From Pseudomonas viridiflava (GTDB taxonomy: Bacteria; Pseudomonadota; Gammaproteobacteria; Pseudomonadales; Pseudomonadaceae), in the NCBI RefSeq assembly GCF_900580865.1, contig NZ_UTBZ01000159.1:1-64000 (forward strand): a stretch of DNA of 64,000 nt, read 5' to 3'. This document shows, one piece after another, positions 1 to 7,732 of the stretch (the stretch's first letter is position 1; each line of letters begins with the position of its first letter). A model generated the notes under the pieces. It made no database searches and was not told where the DNA came from. It worked only from the letters and a program-made list of their open reading frames with translations. Both the position numbers and the translations under genes were made by a program.

Positions 1-224
1 CGAATTCTACAGCGTTACACGCTGCTGTCAACACCTCTTTTTCAACTTCCTTTCGGCTTCGATGAACTGAAGCAACCTGCTGCCGAAACCTGCATAACTC
101 ATTGAATCTCAAGGAGTTTTCCGTTTCAACTGCGCCGGAAGTGGGGCGAATTATAGACATCTGAGATCTGCCGTCAACACCTATTTTCATAATTCTGTCA
201 CATCGGTCAAAAATCCCCGAAAAC
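1..224. other. Non-coding sequence at window start
   Basis: I see no gene here. The stretch carries a loose inverted repeat (TTTCGGC at 51-57, GCCGAAA at 82-88) and A/T-rich patches. Whatever lies to the left is outside the window, so I cannot say whether this is the promoter or the 3' region of a neighbouring gene. Confidence 0.5.
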
Positions 225-256
225 GCGAAGGCCGACCCCAAGGGGTCGGCCTTCGC
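225..256 (-). terminator. Intrinsic terminator of the bauA-mmsA unit
   Basis: A perfect 15-bp inverted repeat with a 2-base loop lies 17 bases beyond the mmsA stop codon. Read on the minus strand it is followed by a T-rich run (complement of 209-224). This is the expected end of the bauA-mmsA transcript. Confidence 0.85.
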
Positions 257-272
257 TGCACAGCCCTTCTAC

Positions 273-1766
273 TTACAGACTAGGGAAGGCGAACTGCGAA
301 GCCTCGTGACTCGCACGCTGCGGCCAGCGCTGGGTGATCGCCTTGCGCCGGGTATAGAAGCGCACGCCATCCGGACCATAGGCATGCAGGTCGCCAAACA
401 GCGAACGCTTCCAGCCGCCGAAGCTGTGGTAAGCCACAGGGACAGGCAGCGGCACGTTAACGCCAACCATACCGACTTCGATCTCGTCGCAGAACAGACG
501 CGCCGCTTCACCGTCACGGGTGAAGATGCAAGTGCCGTTGCCGTATTCGTGATCGTTGATCAGTTGCATCGCCTCTTCCAGGCTGTTCACGCGAACGATG
601 CACAGGACCGGCCCGAAGATCTCTTCTTTATAGATGCGCATCTCTGGGGTGACGTTGTCGAACAGGCAGCCACCGAGGAAGAAGCCTTCCTCATGACCGG
701 CCACGCTGAAACCACGACCGTCGACCACCAGGGTCGCGCCCGCCGCCACGCCGTCATCCACATAACCGCTTACTTTGTCGCGCGCTTGACCGGTGACCAG
801 TGGGCCCATGTCCAGACCACACGAAGTACCGGCACCGATTTTCAGCGCCTGAATCTGCGGCACCAGTTTCGCCACCAGCGCATCGGCCACTTGATCGCCT
901 ACACAAACGGCAACCGAAATCGCCATGCAGCGCTCGCCACAGGAACCGTAAGCCGCGCCCATCAGTGCGCTGACCGCGTTATCCAGATCGGCATCCGGCA
1001 TCAGCACCGCGTGGTTCTTCGCGCCGCCCAGTGCTTGAACACGCTTGCCGCGCTTGGTGCCTTCGGCGTAGATGTACTCAGCAATTGGCGTCGAACCGAC
1101 GAAGCTCAGCGCTTTGACTTCCGGCGCTTCGATCAGCGCGTCCACCGCAGTCTTGTCACCGTGCACCACGCTCATCACGCCTTTCGGCAGACCGGCTTCC
1201 AGCAGCAGCTGAGCGATCAGCAGTGTCGAGCTTGGATCACGCTCGGACGGCTTGAGGATAAAGCAATTACCGCAGACGATCGCCAGCGGATACATCCACA
1301 ACGGCACCATGGCCGGGAAGTTGAACGGGGTGATCCCGGCAACGATGCCCAGCGGCTGGAAGTCCGACCATGCGTCGATGTTCGGGCCAACGTTGCGGCT
1401 GTACTCGCCCTTGAGGATTTCCGGCGCTGCGCAAGCGAACTCGACGTTCTCGATGCCACGCTTCAGTTCACCGGCGGCGTCTTCCAGAGTTTTACCGTGT
1501 TCTTCACTGATCAATTGCGAGATACGCGCTTCGTTCTGCTCCAGCAGTTGCTTGAAGCGGAACATCACCTGGGCACGTTTGGCCGGCGGCGTGTTGCGCC
1601 AGGCCGGGAACGCAGCCTTGGCGGCATCGATGGCTTTCTGGATGGTCGCCTGGCTGGCCAGTGGCAGCTTGTGGATAGCCTGACCGGTAGACGGGTTGAA
1701 CACATCAACCGCGCGACCGTTCTCGGTCACCAGTTCGCCATTGATCAAATGCGGGATAACGCTCAT
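273..1766 (-). CDS. mmsA: CoA-acylating methylmalonate/malonate-semialdehyde dehydrogenase
   Basis: This is a 497-residue aldehyde dehydrogenase of the MmsA/IolA type. The family oxidises malonate or methylmalonate semialdehyde with NAD+ and CoA to acetyl-CoA or propionyl-CoA in the cytoplasm. The sequence shows the family features: a PFNFPAMVPLWM segment near residue 147, the nucleotide-site motif GSTPIAEYIY near 225, and the catalytic Cys280 in GERCMA. The length is normal. The start is supported by AGGAG about 8 bases upstream. It lies 76 bases downstream of bauA on the same strand, so the pair fits beta-alanine degradation: bauA makes malonate semialdehyde and this enzyme converts it to acetyl-CoA. 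A role in valine degradation is also possible, but no mmsB is present here. Confidence 0.93.
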   Translation of the reverse strand: MSVIPHLINGELVTENGRAVDVFNPSTGQAIHKLPLASQATIQKAIDAAKAAFPAWRNTPPAKRAQVMFRFKQLLEQNEARISQLISEEHGKTLEDAAGELKRGIENVEFACAAPEILKGEYSRNVGPNIDAWSDFQPLGIVAGITPFNFPAMVPLWMYPLAIVCGNCFILKPSERDPSSTLLIAQLLLEAGLPKGVMSVVHGDKTAVDALIEAPEVKALSFVGSTPIAEYIYAEGTKRGKRVQALGGAKNHAVLMPDADLDNAVSALMGAAYGSCGERCMAISVAVCVGDQVADALVAKLVPQIQALKIGAGTSCGLDMGPLVTGQARDKVSGYVDDGVAAGATLVVDGRGFSVAGHEEGFFLGGCLFDNVTPEMRIYKEEIFGPVLCIVRVNSLEEAMQLINDHEYGNGTCIFTRDGEAARLFCDEIEVGMVGVNVPLPVPVAYHSFGGWKRSLFGDLHAYGPDGVRFYTRRKAITQRWPQRASHEASQFAFPSL

Positions 1767-1842
1767 CGAAAACTCCTGAATTCTTGTCCACGGGCACCCA
1801 TTAAGGAGTGCCCGTTTTTGTAGGTATATATAGAAGGAAAAA

Positions 1843-3192
1843 TCAGTCGAGCTTGTTCAGCACTTCGCCGACCGCGTCGAACAGACGATCGAGGTCTTGC
1901 GGTTTGCTGTTGAAGGTTGGGCCGAACTGCAGGGTGTCGCCGCCGAAGCGTACGTAGAACCCGGCTTTCCACAGCGCCATGCCGGCTTCGAACGGACGCA
2001 CGATGGCGTCACCGTCACGCGGGGCAATCTGGATCGCACCGGCCAGGCCGAAGTTACGGATGTCGATAACGTTCTTCGAGCCTTTCAGGCCATGCAACGC
2101 GTTTTCGAAATGCGGCGCGACTTCAGCGACGCTCTGTACAAGATTCTCCTTTTGCAGCAGGTCGAGTGCTGCCAGGCCAGCGGCGCAGGCCACCGGGTGT
2201 GCCGAGTAGGTGTAGCCGTGCGGGAATTCCACCGCGTATTCCGGCGTCGGCTGATTCATGAAAGTCTGGTAGATCTCGGAGCTGGCAATCACCGCGCCCA
2301 TCGGGATCGCGCCGTTGGTGACTTGCTTGGCGATGCACATCAGGTCCGGAGTAACGCCAAAGGTGTCGGCACCGAACATATTGCCGGTACGGCCGAAACC
2401 GGTGATCACTTCGTCGAACACCAACAGAATGCTGTGCTGATCGCAGATTTCGCGCAGACGTTTCAGGTAACCCTGAGGCGGCACCAGCACCCCAGCGGAA
2501 CCGGCCATGGGTTCTACGAATACGGCGGCGATGTTCGAAGCATCGTGCAACTCGATCAGCTTCAACAACTCATCGGCCAGTGCAATACCGCCCTGCTCCG
2601 GCATGCCACGGGAGAAGGCATTGCTCGCCAGCAAGGTGTGCGGCAGGTGATCGACGTCCATCATCGCCTGACCGAACAATTTGCGGTTGCCGTTGACGCC
2701 GCCGAGGCTGGTGCCGGCAATGTTCACGCCGTGGTAGCCACGGGCACGGCCGATCATTTTGGTTTTGGTCGCCTGACCTTTCAGGCGCCAGTAAGCACGG
2801 ACCATTTTCACCGCGGTGTCGGCGCACTCGGAACCCGAGTCGGTGAAGAACACGTGATTGAGGTTGCCCGGGGTCAGCTCGGTGATTTTCTCGGCCAGTT
2901 GAAACGACAGTGGGTGGCCGTACTGGAAGCCCGGCGAGTAATCGAGGGTACCCAATTGCTTGGAGACTGCTTCCTGAATTTCCTTGCGGGTGTGGCCAGC
3001 GCCGCACGTCCACAAACCGGACAGCGAGTCATATACCCGGCGGCCCTTGTCGTCGATCAGCCAGCTGCCTTCGGCGCCAACGATCAGACGCGGATCGCGC
3101 TGGAAGTTGCGGTTGGCGGTGTACGGCATCCAGTGCGCGTCCAGCTTCAATTGGCTGGCCAGTGGCGACGGCGCGTTTTCAGGCATGTTCAT
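1843..3192 (-). CDS. bauA: Beta-alanine (omega-amino acid):pyruvate aminotransferase
   Basis: A 449-residue class III PLP aminotransferase of the omega-amino acid:pyruvate type. It would transfer the amino group of beta-alanine to pyruvate, giving malonate semialdehyde and alanine. Visible features are the N-terminal LSGLWTCGAGH substrate-side segment, SGSECADTAVKMVRAYW near 119-135, the PLP aspartate in VFDEVITGFGRTG near 258, and the PLP-binding Lys289 in CIAKQVTNGA. Length and motifs match Pseudomonas BauA/OAPT. It is the first gene of a two-gene unit with mmsA and is transcribed divergently from a LysR-type gene. A perfect dyad lies about 95 bases upstream of its start. Related enzymes act on other omega-amines or GABA, so substrate range is inferred from the mmsA neighbour. 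Confidence 0.92.
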   Translation of the reverse strand: MNMPENAPSPLASQLKLDAHWMPYTANRNFQRDPRLIVGAEGSWLIDDKGRRVYDSLSGLWTCGAGHTRKEIQEAVSKQLGTLDYSPGFQYGHPLSFQLAEKITELTPGNLNHVFFTDSGSECADTAVKMVRAYWRLKGQATKTKMIGRARGYHGVNIAGTSLGGVNGNRKLFGQAMMDVDHLPHTLLASNAFSRGMPEQGGIALADELLKLIELHDASNIAAVFVEPMAGSAGVLVPPQGYLKRLREICDQHSILLVFDEVITGFGRTGNMFGADTFGVTPDLMCIAKQVTNGAIPMGAVIASSEIYQTFMNQPTPEYAVEFPHGYTYSAHPVACAAGLAALDLLQKENLVQSVAEVAPHFENALHGLKGSKNVIDIRNFGLAGAIQIAPRDGDAIVRPFEAGMALWKAGFYVRFGGDTLQFGPTFNSKPQDLDRLFDAVGEVLNKLD

Positions 3193-3285
3193 CGGGCAAA
3201 ACCTCGCAGGGCATAAGCGTCAGGGAGATAAAAAGCGTTGTTGCAGCTAAATTGCCACGCGGATAAAGTCGGTGAAATCCAACTC

Positions 3286-3304
3286 TTCTAACCTTCAGTT
3301 AGAA
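3286..3304. promoter_or_regulatory. Perfect dyad, candidate operator of the divergent LysR regulator
   Basis: TTCTAAC and GTTAGAA form a perfect 7-bp inverted repeat with a 5-base spacer. It lies in the 138-base gap between bauA and the LysR-type gene. Size, symmetry and position fit a LysR-type regulator binding site that could serve both promoters. Binding is inferred, not shown. Confidence 0.6.
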
Positions 3305-3330
3305 CCTTGCTAAACAATGAGAACAACAAG

Positions 3331-4251
3331 ATGAGCAGCCGCCGCCCCGATCCGCTGGCCCAGGTCAGTGACTTTGATATTCGCTTGCTGCGGATTTTTC
3401 GCAGCGTGGTGGAGTGCGGCGGTTTCTCGGCAGCGGAAACCGTGCTCGGCATCGGTCGCTCGGCGATCAGCCAACAGATGAGCGATCTGGAGCAACGCCT
3501 CGGTTTGCGTCTGTGTCAGCGTGGTCGCGCGGGGTTTTCGCTGACCGAAGAAGGTCGCGAGGTGTATCAATCGGCGCTGCAACTATTAAGTGCGCTGGAA
3601 AGCTTCCGCACCGAGGTCAACGGGCTGCACCAGCACTTACGCGGCGAGTTGATCATTGGCCTGACCGACAACCTCGTCACCCTGCCCCACATGCGCATCA
3701 CTCACGCCCTCGCCCAGTTGAAGGAGCGCGGGCCAGATGTGCAGATCCAAATACGTATGATTGCGCCGAATGAGGTCGAGCAAGGCGTGCTCGATGGGCG
3801 TTTGCATGTCGGCGTAGTGCCGCAGGCCAGCGCGTTGTCGGGGCTGGAGTATCAGCCGCTGTACAGCGAGCGTTCGCTGCTTTATTGCGCGGTGGGTCAT
3901 CCGCTGTTTTATGTCGACGACAAACAGCTCGATGACGAACGCCTTAACAGTCAGGACGCGATCGCGCCGACCTTTCGTTTGCCGGCGGAGATTCAGGCGC
4001 ATTATCAGGCGCTCAATTGCACGGCCAGTGCTTCTGACCGTGAGGGTATGGCGTTTCTGATTTTGACCGGACGTTACATCGGTTATCTGCCGGATCACTA
4101 CGCCAGCCTCTGGGTGCAGCAAGGTCGGTTGCGTGCGCTGAAATCGCAAACGCGTTTCTACGACCTGAGCCTCGCATCGGTCACGCGCAAGGGGCGGCGC
4201 CCTCATTTGGTGCTGGAAAGCTTTTTGGAGAGTCTGGCGGCGACGCGCTGA
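3331..4251 (+). CDS. LysR-type transcriptional regulator, probable regulator of bauA-mmsA
   Basis: A 306-residue LysR-family protein. Residues about 15-75 form the winged helix-turn-helix (IFRSVVECGGFSAAE, then GRSAISQQMSDLEQRLGL), followed by a LysR substrate-binding domain (GELIIGLTDNLV onward). I chose ATG 3331 over a TTG eight codons upstream because it gives the usual short N-terminus. The Shine-Dalgarno sequence is weak for both. The gene is divergent from bauA, with a perfect 7-5-7 dyad 27 bases before its start. That arrangement suggests autoregulation and control of beta-alanine catabolism, with an omega-amino acid or semialdehyde as possible inducer. The effector cannot be read from sequence. 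Confidence 0.88.
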   Translation: MSSRRPDPLAQVSDFDIRLLRIFRSVVECGGFSAAETVLGIGRSAISQQMSDLEQRLGLRLCQRGRAGFSLTEEGREVYQSALQLLSALESFRTEVNGLHQHLRGELIIGLTDNLVTLPHMRITHALAQLKERGPDVQIQIRMIAPNEVEQGVLDGRLHVGVVPQASALSGLEYQPLYSERSLLYCAVGHPLFYVDDKQLDDERLNSQDAIAPTFRLPAEIQAHYQALNCTASASDREGMAFLILTGRYIGYLPDHYASLWVQQGRLRALKSQTRFYDLSLASVTRKGRRPHLVLESFLESLAATR

Positions 4252-4372
4252 AAATCCTCCGATGCCCGCCAGCGTTGGGGCTTGGCGACAAATTCGACAA
4301 ATAACCTGAGCAAGTGGACAGCTTTTTGCAAAGCAGGATCAACCCCGATCCTTCAACAAGAAGCCCTAAGCC

Positions 4373-5761
4373 ATGCAGCCAGATTCCGCACCGTCCAGCG
4401 ACCTGATCTACGGCCTCGACGACCGCCCCAAACCGCTCGCCGCGACACTCGCGGCGCTGCAACACGTGCTCGCCAGTTTCGTCGGCATCATCACCCCGCC
4501 GCTGGTGATCGGCTCGGCCCTCGGGCTGACCGCGCATTTGCCGTACCTGATCAGCATGGCCTTGATGGTTTCGGGTGTCGGCACCTTTATTCAGGCGCGG
4601 CGACCATTCGGCATTGGCGCGGGGATGATCTGTCTGCAAGGCACCAGTTTTGCTTTTCTTGGTGCGGTGTTGTCGGCGGGGTTTCTGGTCAAGCAACGTG
4701 GCGGCAGCCCGGAAGACATTCTGGCGATGATCTTCGGTGTGTGCTTTTTCGGCGCGCTGGTGCAGATCGTTCTCAGCCGTTTCATCGGTCAATTGCGTCG
4801 AGCCGTTACGCCGCTGGTGACAGGGATCGTTATCACTCTGATCGGCATCAGCCTTATAAAGGTGGGCATCACCGATCTGGGCGGCGGCTTCAATGCGCCG
4901 GACTTCGGTGCGCCGGGCAATCTGGCGCTGGGCGTGTTTGTGTTGCTGACGATCATTCTGCTCAACCGCTCCAATACGCCGTCGGTACGCTTGTCGGCGA
5001 TCATCATCGGTTTGGTGTTGGGCAGCCTCGCCGCGTGGTTCAGTGGAAAACTGGTGCCGCAGCCATTACCTGACTTGCCGCTGGTGAGTTTTCCTACGCC
5101 GTTCAAGTTTGGCTTCAGCTTCGACTGGACGGCTTTCCTGCCGGTCGCGCTGATTTATCTGATCAGCACCATCGAAACCGTCGGCGACCTCACCGCCAAC
5201 TGCATGCTCGCTCGCCAACCGATCAGCGGCCCTTCTTATATAAACCGCCTGCGCGGTGGCGTACTCGGTGACGGCGTAAGCTGCATGATCGCCGCGACCT
5301 TCAGCGCTTTCCCCAACACCACGTTTGCGCAGAACAACGGCGTGATCCAGTTGACCGGCGTCGCCAGCCGCTACGTCGGTTTGTACATTGGCGCGATCCT
5401 GTTTTGTCTCGGTATGTTCCCGATGATCGGCGCCGTGCTGCAACAGATCCCGAAACCGGTGCTCGGCGGCGCGACCCTGGTGATGTTCGGTGCGGTGGCC
5501 GCTGCCGGCGTGCGCATCCTCGCGCAGTCGCCGCTGGATCGGCGCAGCATGTTGATAATCGCCACGTCGTTCGGCGTCGGCCTGGGCATTGCCGCGCAAC
5601 CGAACCTGCTGCACTTGCTGCCGAAACTGGTGCAAAACCTGTTTGACTCGGCGATCACCAGCGGCGGCCTGACCGCGATCATCCTTTGCCTGTTGCTGCC
5701 GGAGTCGAAAACCGAGACCGCTGAAGTGCACACGCCGCTGAACAAGATCGAACAGGCGTAA
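4373..5761 (+). CDS. NCS2-family nucleobase (xanthine/uric acid-type) permease
   Basis: A 462-residue integral inner-membrane protein of the nucleobase:cation symporter-2 family. The N-terminal QH pair in LAALQHVLASFVGIITPP and the segment GVIQLTGVASRYVG near residue 325 are typical of xanthine/uric acid symporters. About 12-14 hydrophobic segments are visible. Family members import xanthine, urate or uracil with a cation. The next gene is a RutR-like TetR regulator, and the following 12 kb carry other purine genes, so a purine substrate is likely. A uracil or pyrimidine substrate is not excluded. The region just upstream (4252-4372) shows no clear operator. Confidence 0.87.
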   Translation: MQPDSAPSSDLIYGLDDRPKPLAATLAALQHVLASFVGIITPPLVIGSALGLTAHLPYLISMALMVSGVGTFIQARRPFGIGAGMICLQGTSFAFLGAVLSAGFLVKQRGGSPEDILAMIFGVCFFGALVQIVLSRFIGQLRRAVTPLVTGIVITLIGISLIKVGITDLGGGFNAPDFGAPGNLALGVFVLLTIILLNRSNTPSVRLSAIIIGLVLGSLAAWFSGKLVPQPLPDLPLVSFPTPFKFGFSFDWTAFLPVALIYLISTIETVGDLTANCMLARQPISGPSYINRLRGGVLGDGVSCMIAATFSAFPNTTFAQNNGVIQLTGVASRYVGLYIGAILFCLGMFPMIGAVLQQIPKPVLGGATLVMFGAVAAAGVRILAQSPLDRRSMLIIATSFGVGLGIAAQPNLLHLLPKLVQNLFDSAITSGGLTAIILCLLLPESKTETAEVHTPLNKIEQA

Positions 5762-5792
5762 CGGTTTTATCGCGCAAAGACTTGTCGGATGC

Positions 5793-5831
5793 CTGTGGGT
5801 GCGCTATCAACGCAACTGGTTGCACCCACAG
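5793..5831. promoter_or_regulatory. 10-bp perfect inverted repeat between permease and TetR gene
   Basis: CTGTGGGTGC (5793-5802) pairs with GCACCCACAG (5822-5831) across a 19-base loop. It ends 18 bases before the start codon of the TetR-family gene. It could be an operator, an attenuating hairpin or a degenerate REP. There is no T-run, so a simple terminator is unlikely. Confidence 0.45.
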
Positions 5832-5849
5832 ACAAACCCGGAAGTGCCT

Positions 5850-6500
5850 ATGACCTTTGAAGTCCCAGCCCATGGCGGCAAACCCGCCAGCCGCATTCGT
5901 CAGAAAAACGAAGAGACCATCCTCAAAGCCGCCGAAGACGAGTTCGCCCGTCACGGGTACAAAGGCACCAGCATGAATACCATCGCCCAGAATGCCGGGT
6001 TGCCCAAGGCGAACCTGCATTACTACTTCACCAACAAACTCGGTTTGTACGTGGCGGTGCTAAGCAACATCATCGAGCTGTGGGACAGCACCTTCAATAC
6101 GCTTACGGCCGAAGACGATCCGGCCGAAGCGCTGACCCGCTACATCCGCGCCAAGATGGAATTCTCTCGCCGCCAGCCACAGGCCTCGCGGATCTTTGCG
6201 ATGGAAGTGATCAGCGGCGGCGAATGCCTCAGCGAATATTTCAACCAAGACTACCGCGCCTGGTTCACCGGTCGTGCGGCGGTGTTTCAGGCGTGGATCG
6301 ATGCGGGCAAAATGGACCCGGTCGATCCGGTGCACCTGATCTTTCTGTTGTGGGGCAGCACTCAGCATTATGCCGACTTCGCCACGCAGATCTGCCGCGT
6401 CAGTGGTCGCAGCAAGTTGACCAAGCAGGACATGGAAGACGCCGGCAACAACCTGATCCGCATCATTCTCAAAGGCTGCGGCCTCACTCCTTCTCTATAA
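5850..6500 (+). CDS. TetR-family regulator (RutR-like)
   Basis: A 216-residue TetR-family repressor. Residues about 15-65 form the HTH domain (ILKAAEDEFARHGYKGTSM, then PKANLHYYFTNKLGLY). The C-terminal ligand domain (RIFAMEVISGGECL, WIDAGKMDPVDPVHLIFLLWGSTQHYADF) resembles the RutR C-terminal domain. The start ATG 5850 gives the usual N-terminus; an upstream in-frame extension runs through the 5793-5831 hairpin and is unlikely to be coding. RutR of E. coli responds to uracil and controls pyrimidine and purine genes, including a permease. The adjacent NCS2 permease fits such a role, but the ligand here is inferred. Confidence 0.85.
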   Translation: MTFEVPAHGGKPASRIRQKNEETILKAAEDEFARHGYKGTSMNTIAQNAGLPKANLHYYFTNKLGLYVAVLSNIIELWDSTFNTLTAEDDPAEALTRYIRAKMEFSRRQPQASRIFAMEVISGGECLSEYFNQDYRAWFTGRAAVFQAWIDAGKMDPVDPVHLIFLLWGSTQHYADFATQICRVSGRSKLTKQDMEDAGNNLIRIILKGCGLTPSL

Positions 6501-6501
6501 G

Positions 6502-7089
6502 ATGTTTATGCCTTTCACCCTCAGCGGTTTTTGCGAGTACCGCGAAGAGATTCGCAAAAGCCGCTTTATCACCTTCGCTACGCCGATCGGCAGCCCTGCC
6601 GAAGCGCAGGCGTTTTTCGAACAACACAGCGATTTCAACGCCTCGCACAATTGCTGGGCGTGGAAACTCGGCGATCAATACCGCAGCAATGACGACGGCG
6701 AACCGGGCGGCACGGCCGGGCGACCGATTCTGGCGGCGATCGAAGCGCAGGATTGCGATCAGGTCGCGGTGTTGGTGATCCGTTGGTACGGCGGCATTCA
6801 ACTCGGCACGGGCGGTTTGGCCCGGGCTTATGGCGGTGGTGCGAACAAGTGTCTACAGACCGCGGCCAAGGTCGAGTTGATCAGCCGCGTGCCGCTAAGT
6901 TGTGCCTGTGGGTTTGCCGAGTTGGCGTTGGTGAAGTTGCGGGTTGCGGACTGGGGTGGATTGGTTGTCGAAGAAAACTTCACGGCAAACGGCGTTGAGT
7001 TGAAGTTGGCGGTGGGCGAAGCGCAGATCGATGTCTTGCAAACGCAACTTGCTGATTTAAGCCGAGGGCGGATTTTGTTGCAGCGGTGA
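6502..7089 (+). CDS. yigZ: YigZ/IMPACT-family (UPF0029) protein
   Basis: A 195-residue member of the YigZ/IMPACT family. The N-terminal UPF0029 domain is clear: EEIRKSRFITFATPI at 14-28, DDGEPGGTAGRPIL at 62-75 and VVIRWYGGIQLGTGGLARAYGG-like sequence near 92-113. A weaker C-terminal ferredoxin-like domain follows. The family's exact activity is unsettled; the eukaryotic relatives modulate GCN2. The gene begins one base after the stop of the TetR gene, so the two are probably co-transcribed. ATG 6508 is an alternative start two codons in. No purine-related role should be inferred from position alone. Confidence 0.88.
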   Translation: MFMPFTLSGFCEYREEIRKSRFITFATPIGSPAEAQAFFEQHSDFNASHNCWAWKLGDQYRSNDDGEPGGTAGRPILAAIEAQDCDQVAVLVIRWYGGIQLGTGGLARAYGGGANKCLQTAAKVELISRVPLSCACGFAELALVKLRVADWGGLVVEENFTANGVELKLAVGEAQIDVLQTQLADLSRGRILLQR

Positions 7090-7092
7090 AGC

Positions 7093-7211
7093 AAGATCAA
7101 AAGATCGCAGCCTTCGGCAGCTCCTACAGCCATCCGGTTTTGTCATGAATTTCGTTGATCATTCCGGTATCGGCGTTTTCGTGTAGGAGCTGCCGAAGGC
7201 TGCGATCTTTT
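7093..7211. repeat. REP inverted pair (class 1)
   Basis: Two inverted copies of the class-1 motif (GTAGGAGCTGCCGAAGGCTG followed by CGATC) face each other across about 55 bases, directly after the yigZ stop codon. The same motif occurs as pairs at 12954-13039, 14571-14657 and 25989-26070. Confidence 0.9.
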
Positions 7212-7732
7212 AGGGCATCCCCCGTTTTCCTTATTCCCCGGACTTGCCCACATCTGCTGTGCACCCGACTGTGGATAACCTGAGTACATTCCGCTGTAAC
7301 CCTTCTGTCACGTGGCTTTGCACGGTTTGTTCACTTTTCGTTCAATTCACCCGACGAAACGAAATTTCCAAACAGAAACAGTCAGTTAGCACGGTTTATC
7401 ACCATTAGAAGAAAGCACCGCAGTGCTTATGCCCGGGTTTGCGGCTTGCGCACAATAACTGTGGAGCAACCTGTGGATAACCCGTTCATGGCTGGCGCAG
7501 TCGCAAGTCCTGCCTAGCCCACAAGGATTTGCTCGTTTTTTGATCAGTCGCCGACGGGCAAAACTGGAGCCCGATCAACGGCTTTGCTCTGAATTGGTGC
7601 CGTGAGCCCAGACAATTTTGCAGGCAATGCTCTGCTTCAGGCACTCGCACGCGCGGCCCGCTCGCGTTCCTGACTCAATGGCCAGGAAATTGCTTTATCC
7701 ACAGGCACAACTCCAAGCAAGTCGAGCCTGTC
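7212..7732. other. Non-coding gap of about 520 bases upstream of the ABC operon
   Basis: I see no credible gene. The stretch holds three perfect DnaA boxes (separate entry), an inverted repeat TTTCGTT/AACGAAA (7336-7342 and 7358-7364) and a small hairpin AAGCAC-CGCA-GTGCTT (7413-7428). It must contain the promoter of the transporter operon that begins at 7733. A 63-codon open frame from 7618 overlaps the ATPase gene and lacks support. Confidence 0.6.
7270..7703. promoter_or_regulatory. Cluster of three perfect DnaA boxes
   Basis: TGTGGATAA occurs at 7270-7278 and 7472-7480, and its complement TTATCCACA at 7695-7703, just before the ABC ATPase start. One-mismatch TTGTCCACA lies at 8148-8156 inside the gene. 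A given 9-mer is expected about 0.5 times on both strands of 64 kb, so three in 434 bases is a strong local excess. There is no dnaA, dnaN or gidA nearby, so this is not oriC. Confidence 0.55.

Noticed and set aside
306..1823. 505-codon plus-strand open frame opposite mmsA
   Set aside because: It is an antisense shadow of a complete, well-recognised dehydrogenase gene in GC-rich DNA. It has no family signature and no ribosome site.
1897..3216. 439-codon plus-strand open frame opposite bauA
   Set aside because: Shadow of the aminotransferase gene, with low-complexity Arg/His/Gln-rich composition.
7212..7732. Chromosomal replication origin
   Set aside because: Three DnaA boxes are present but dnaA, dnaN, gidA/mnmG, rpmH and an A/T-rich unwinding repeat are not.
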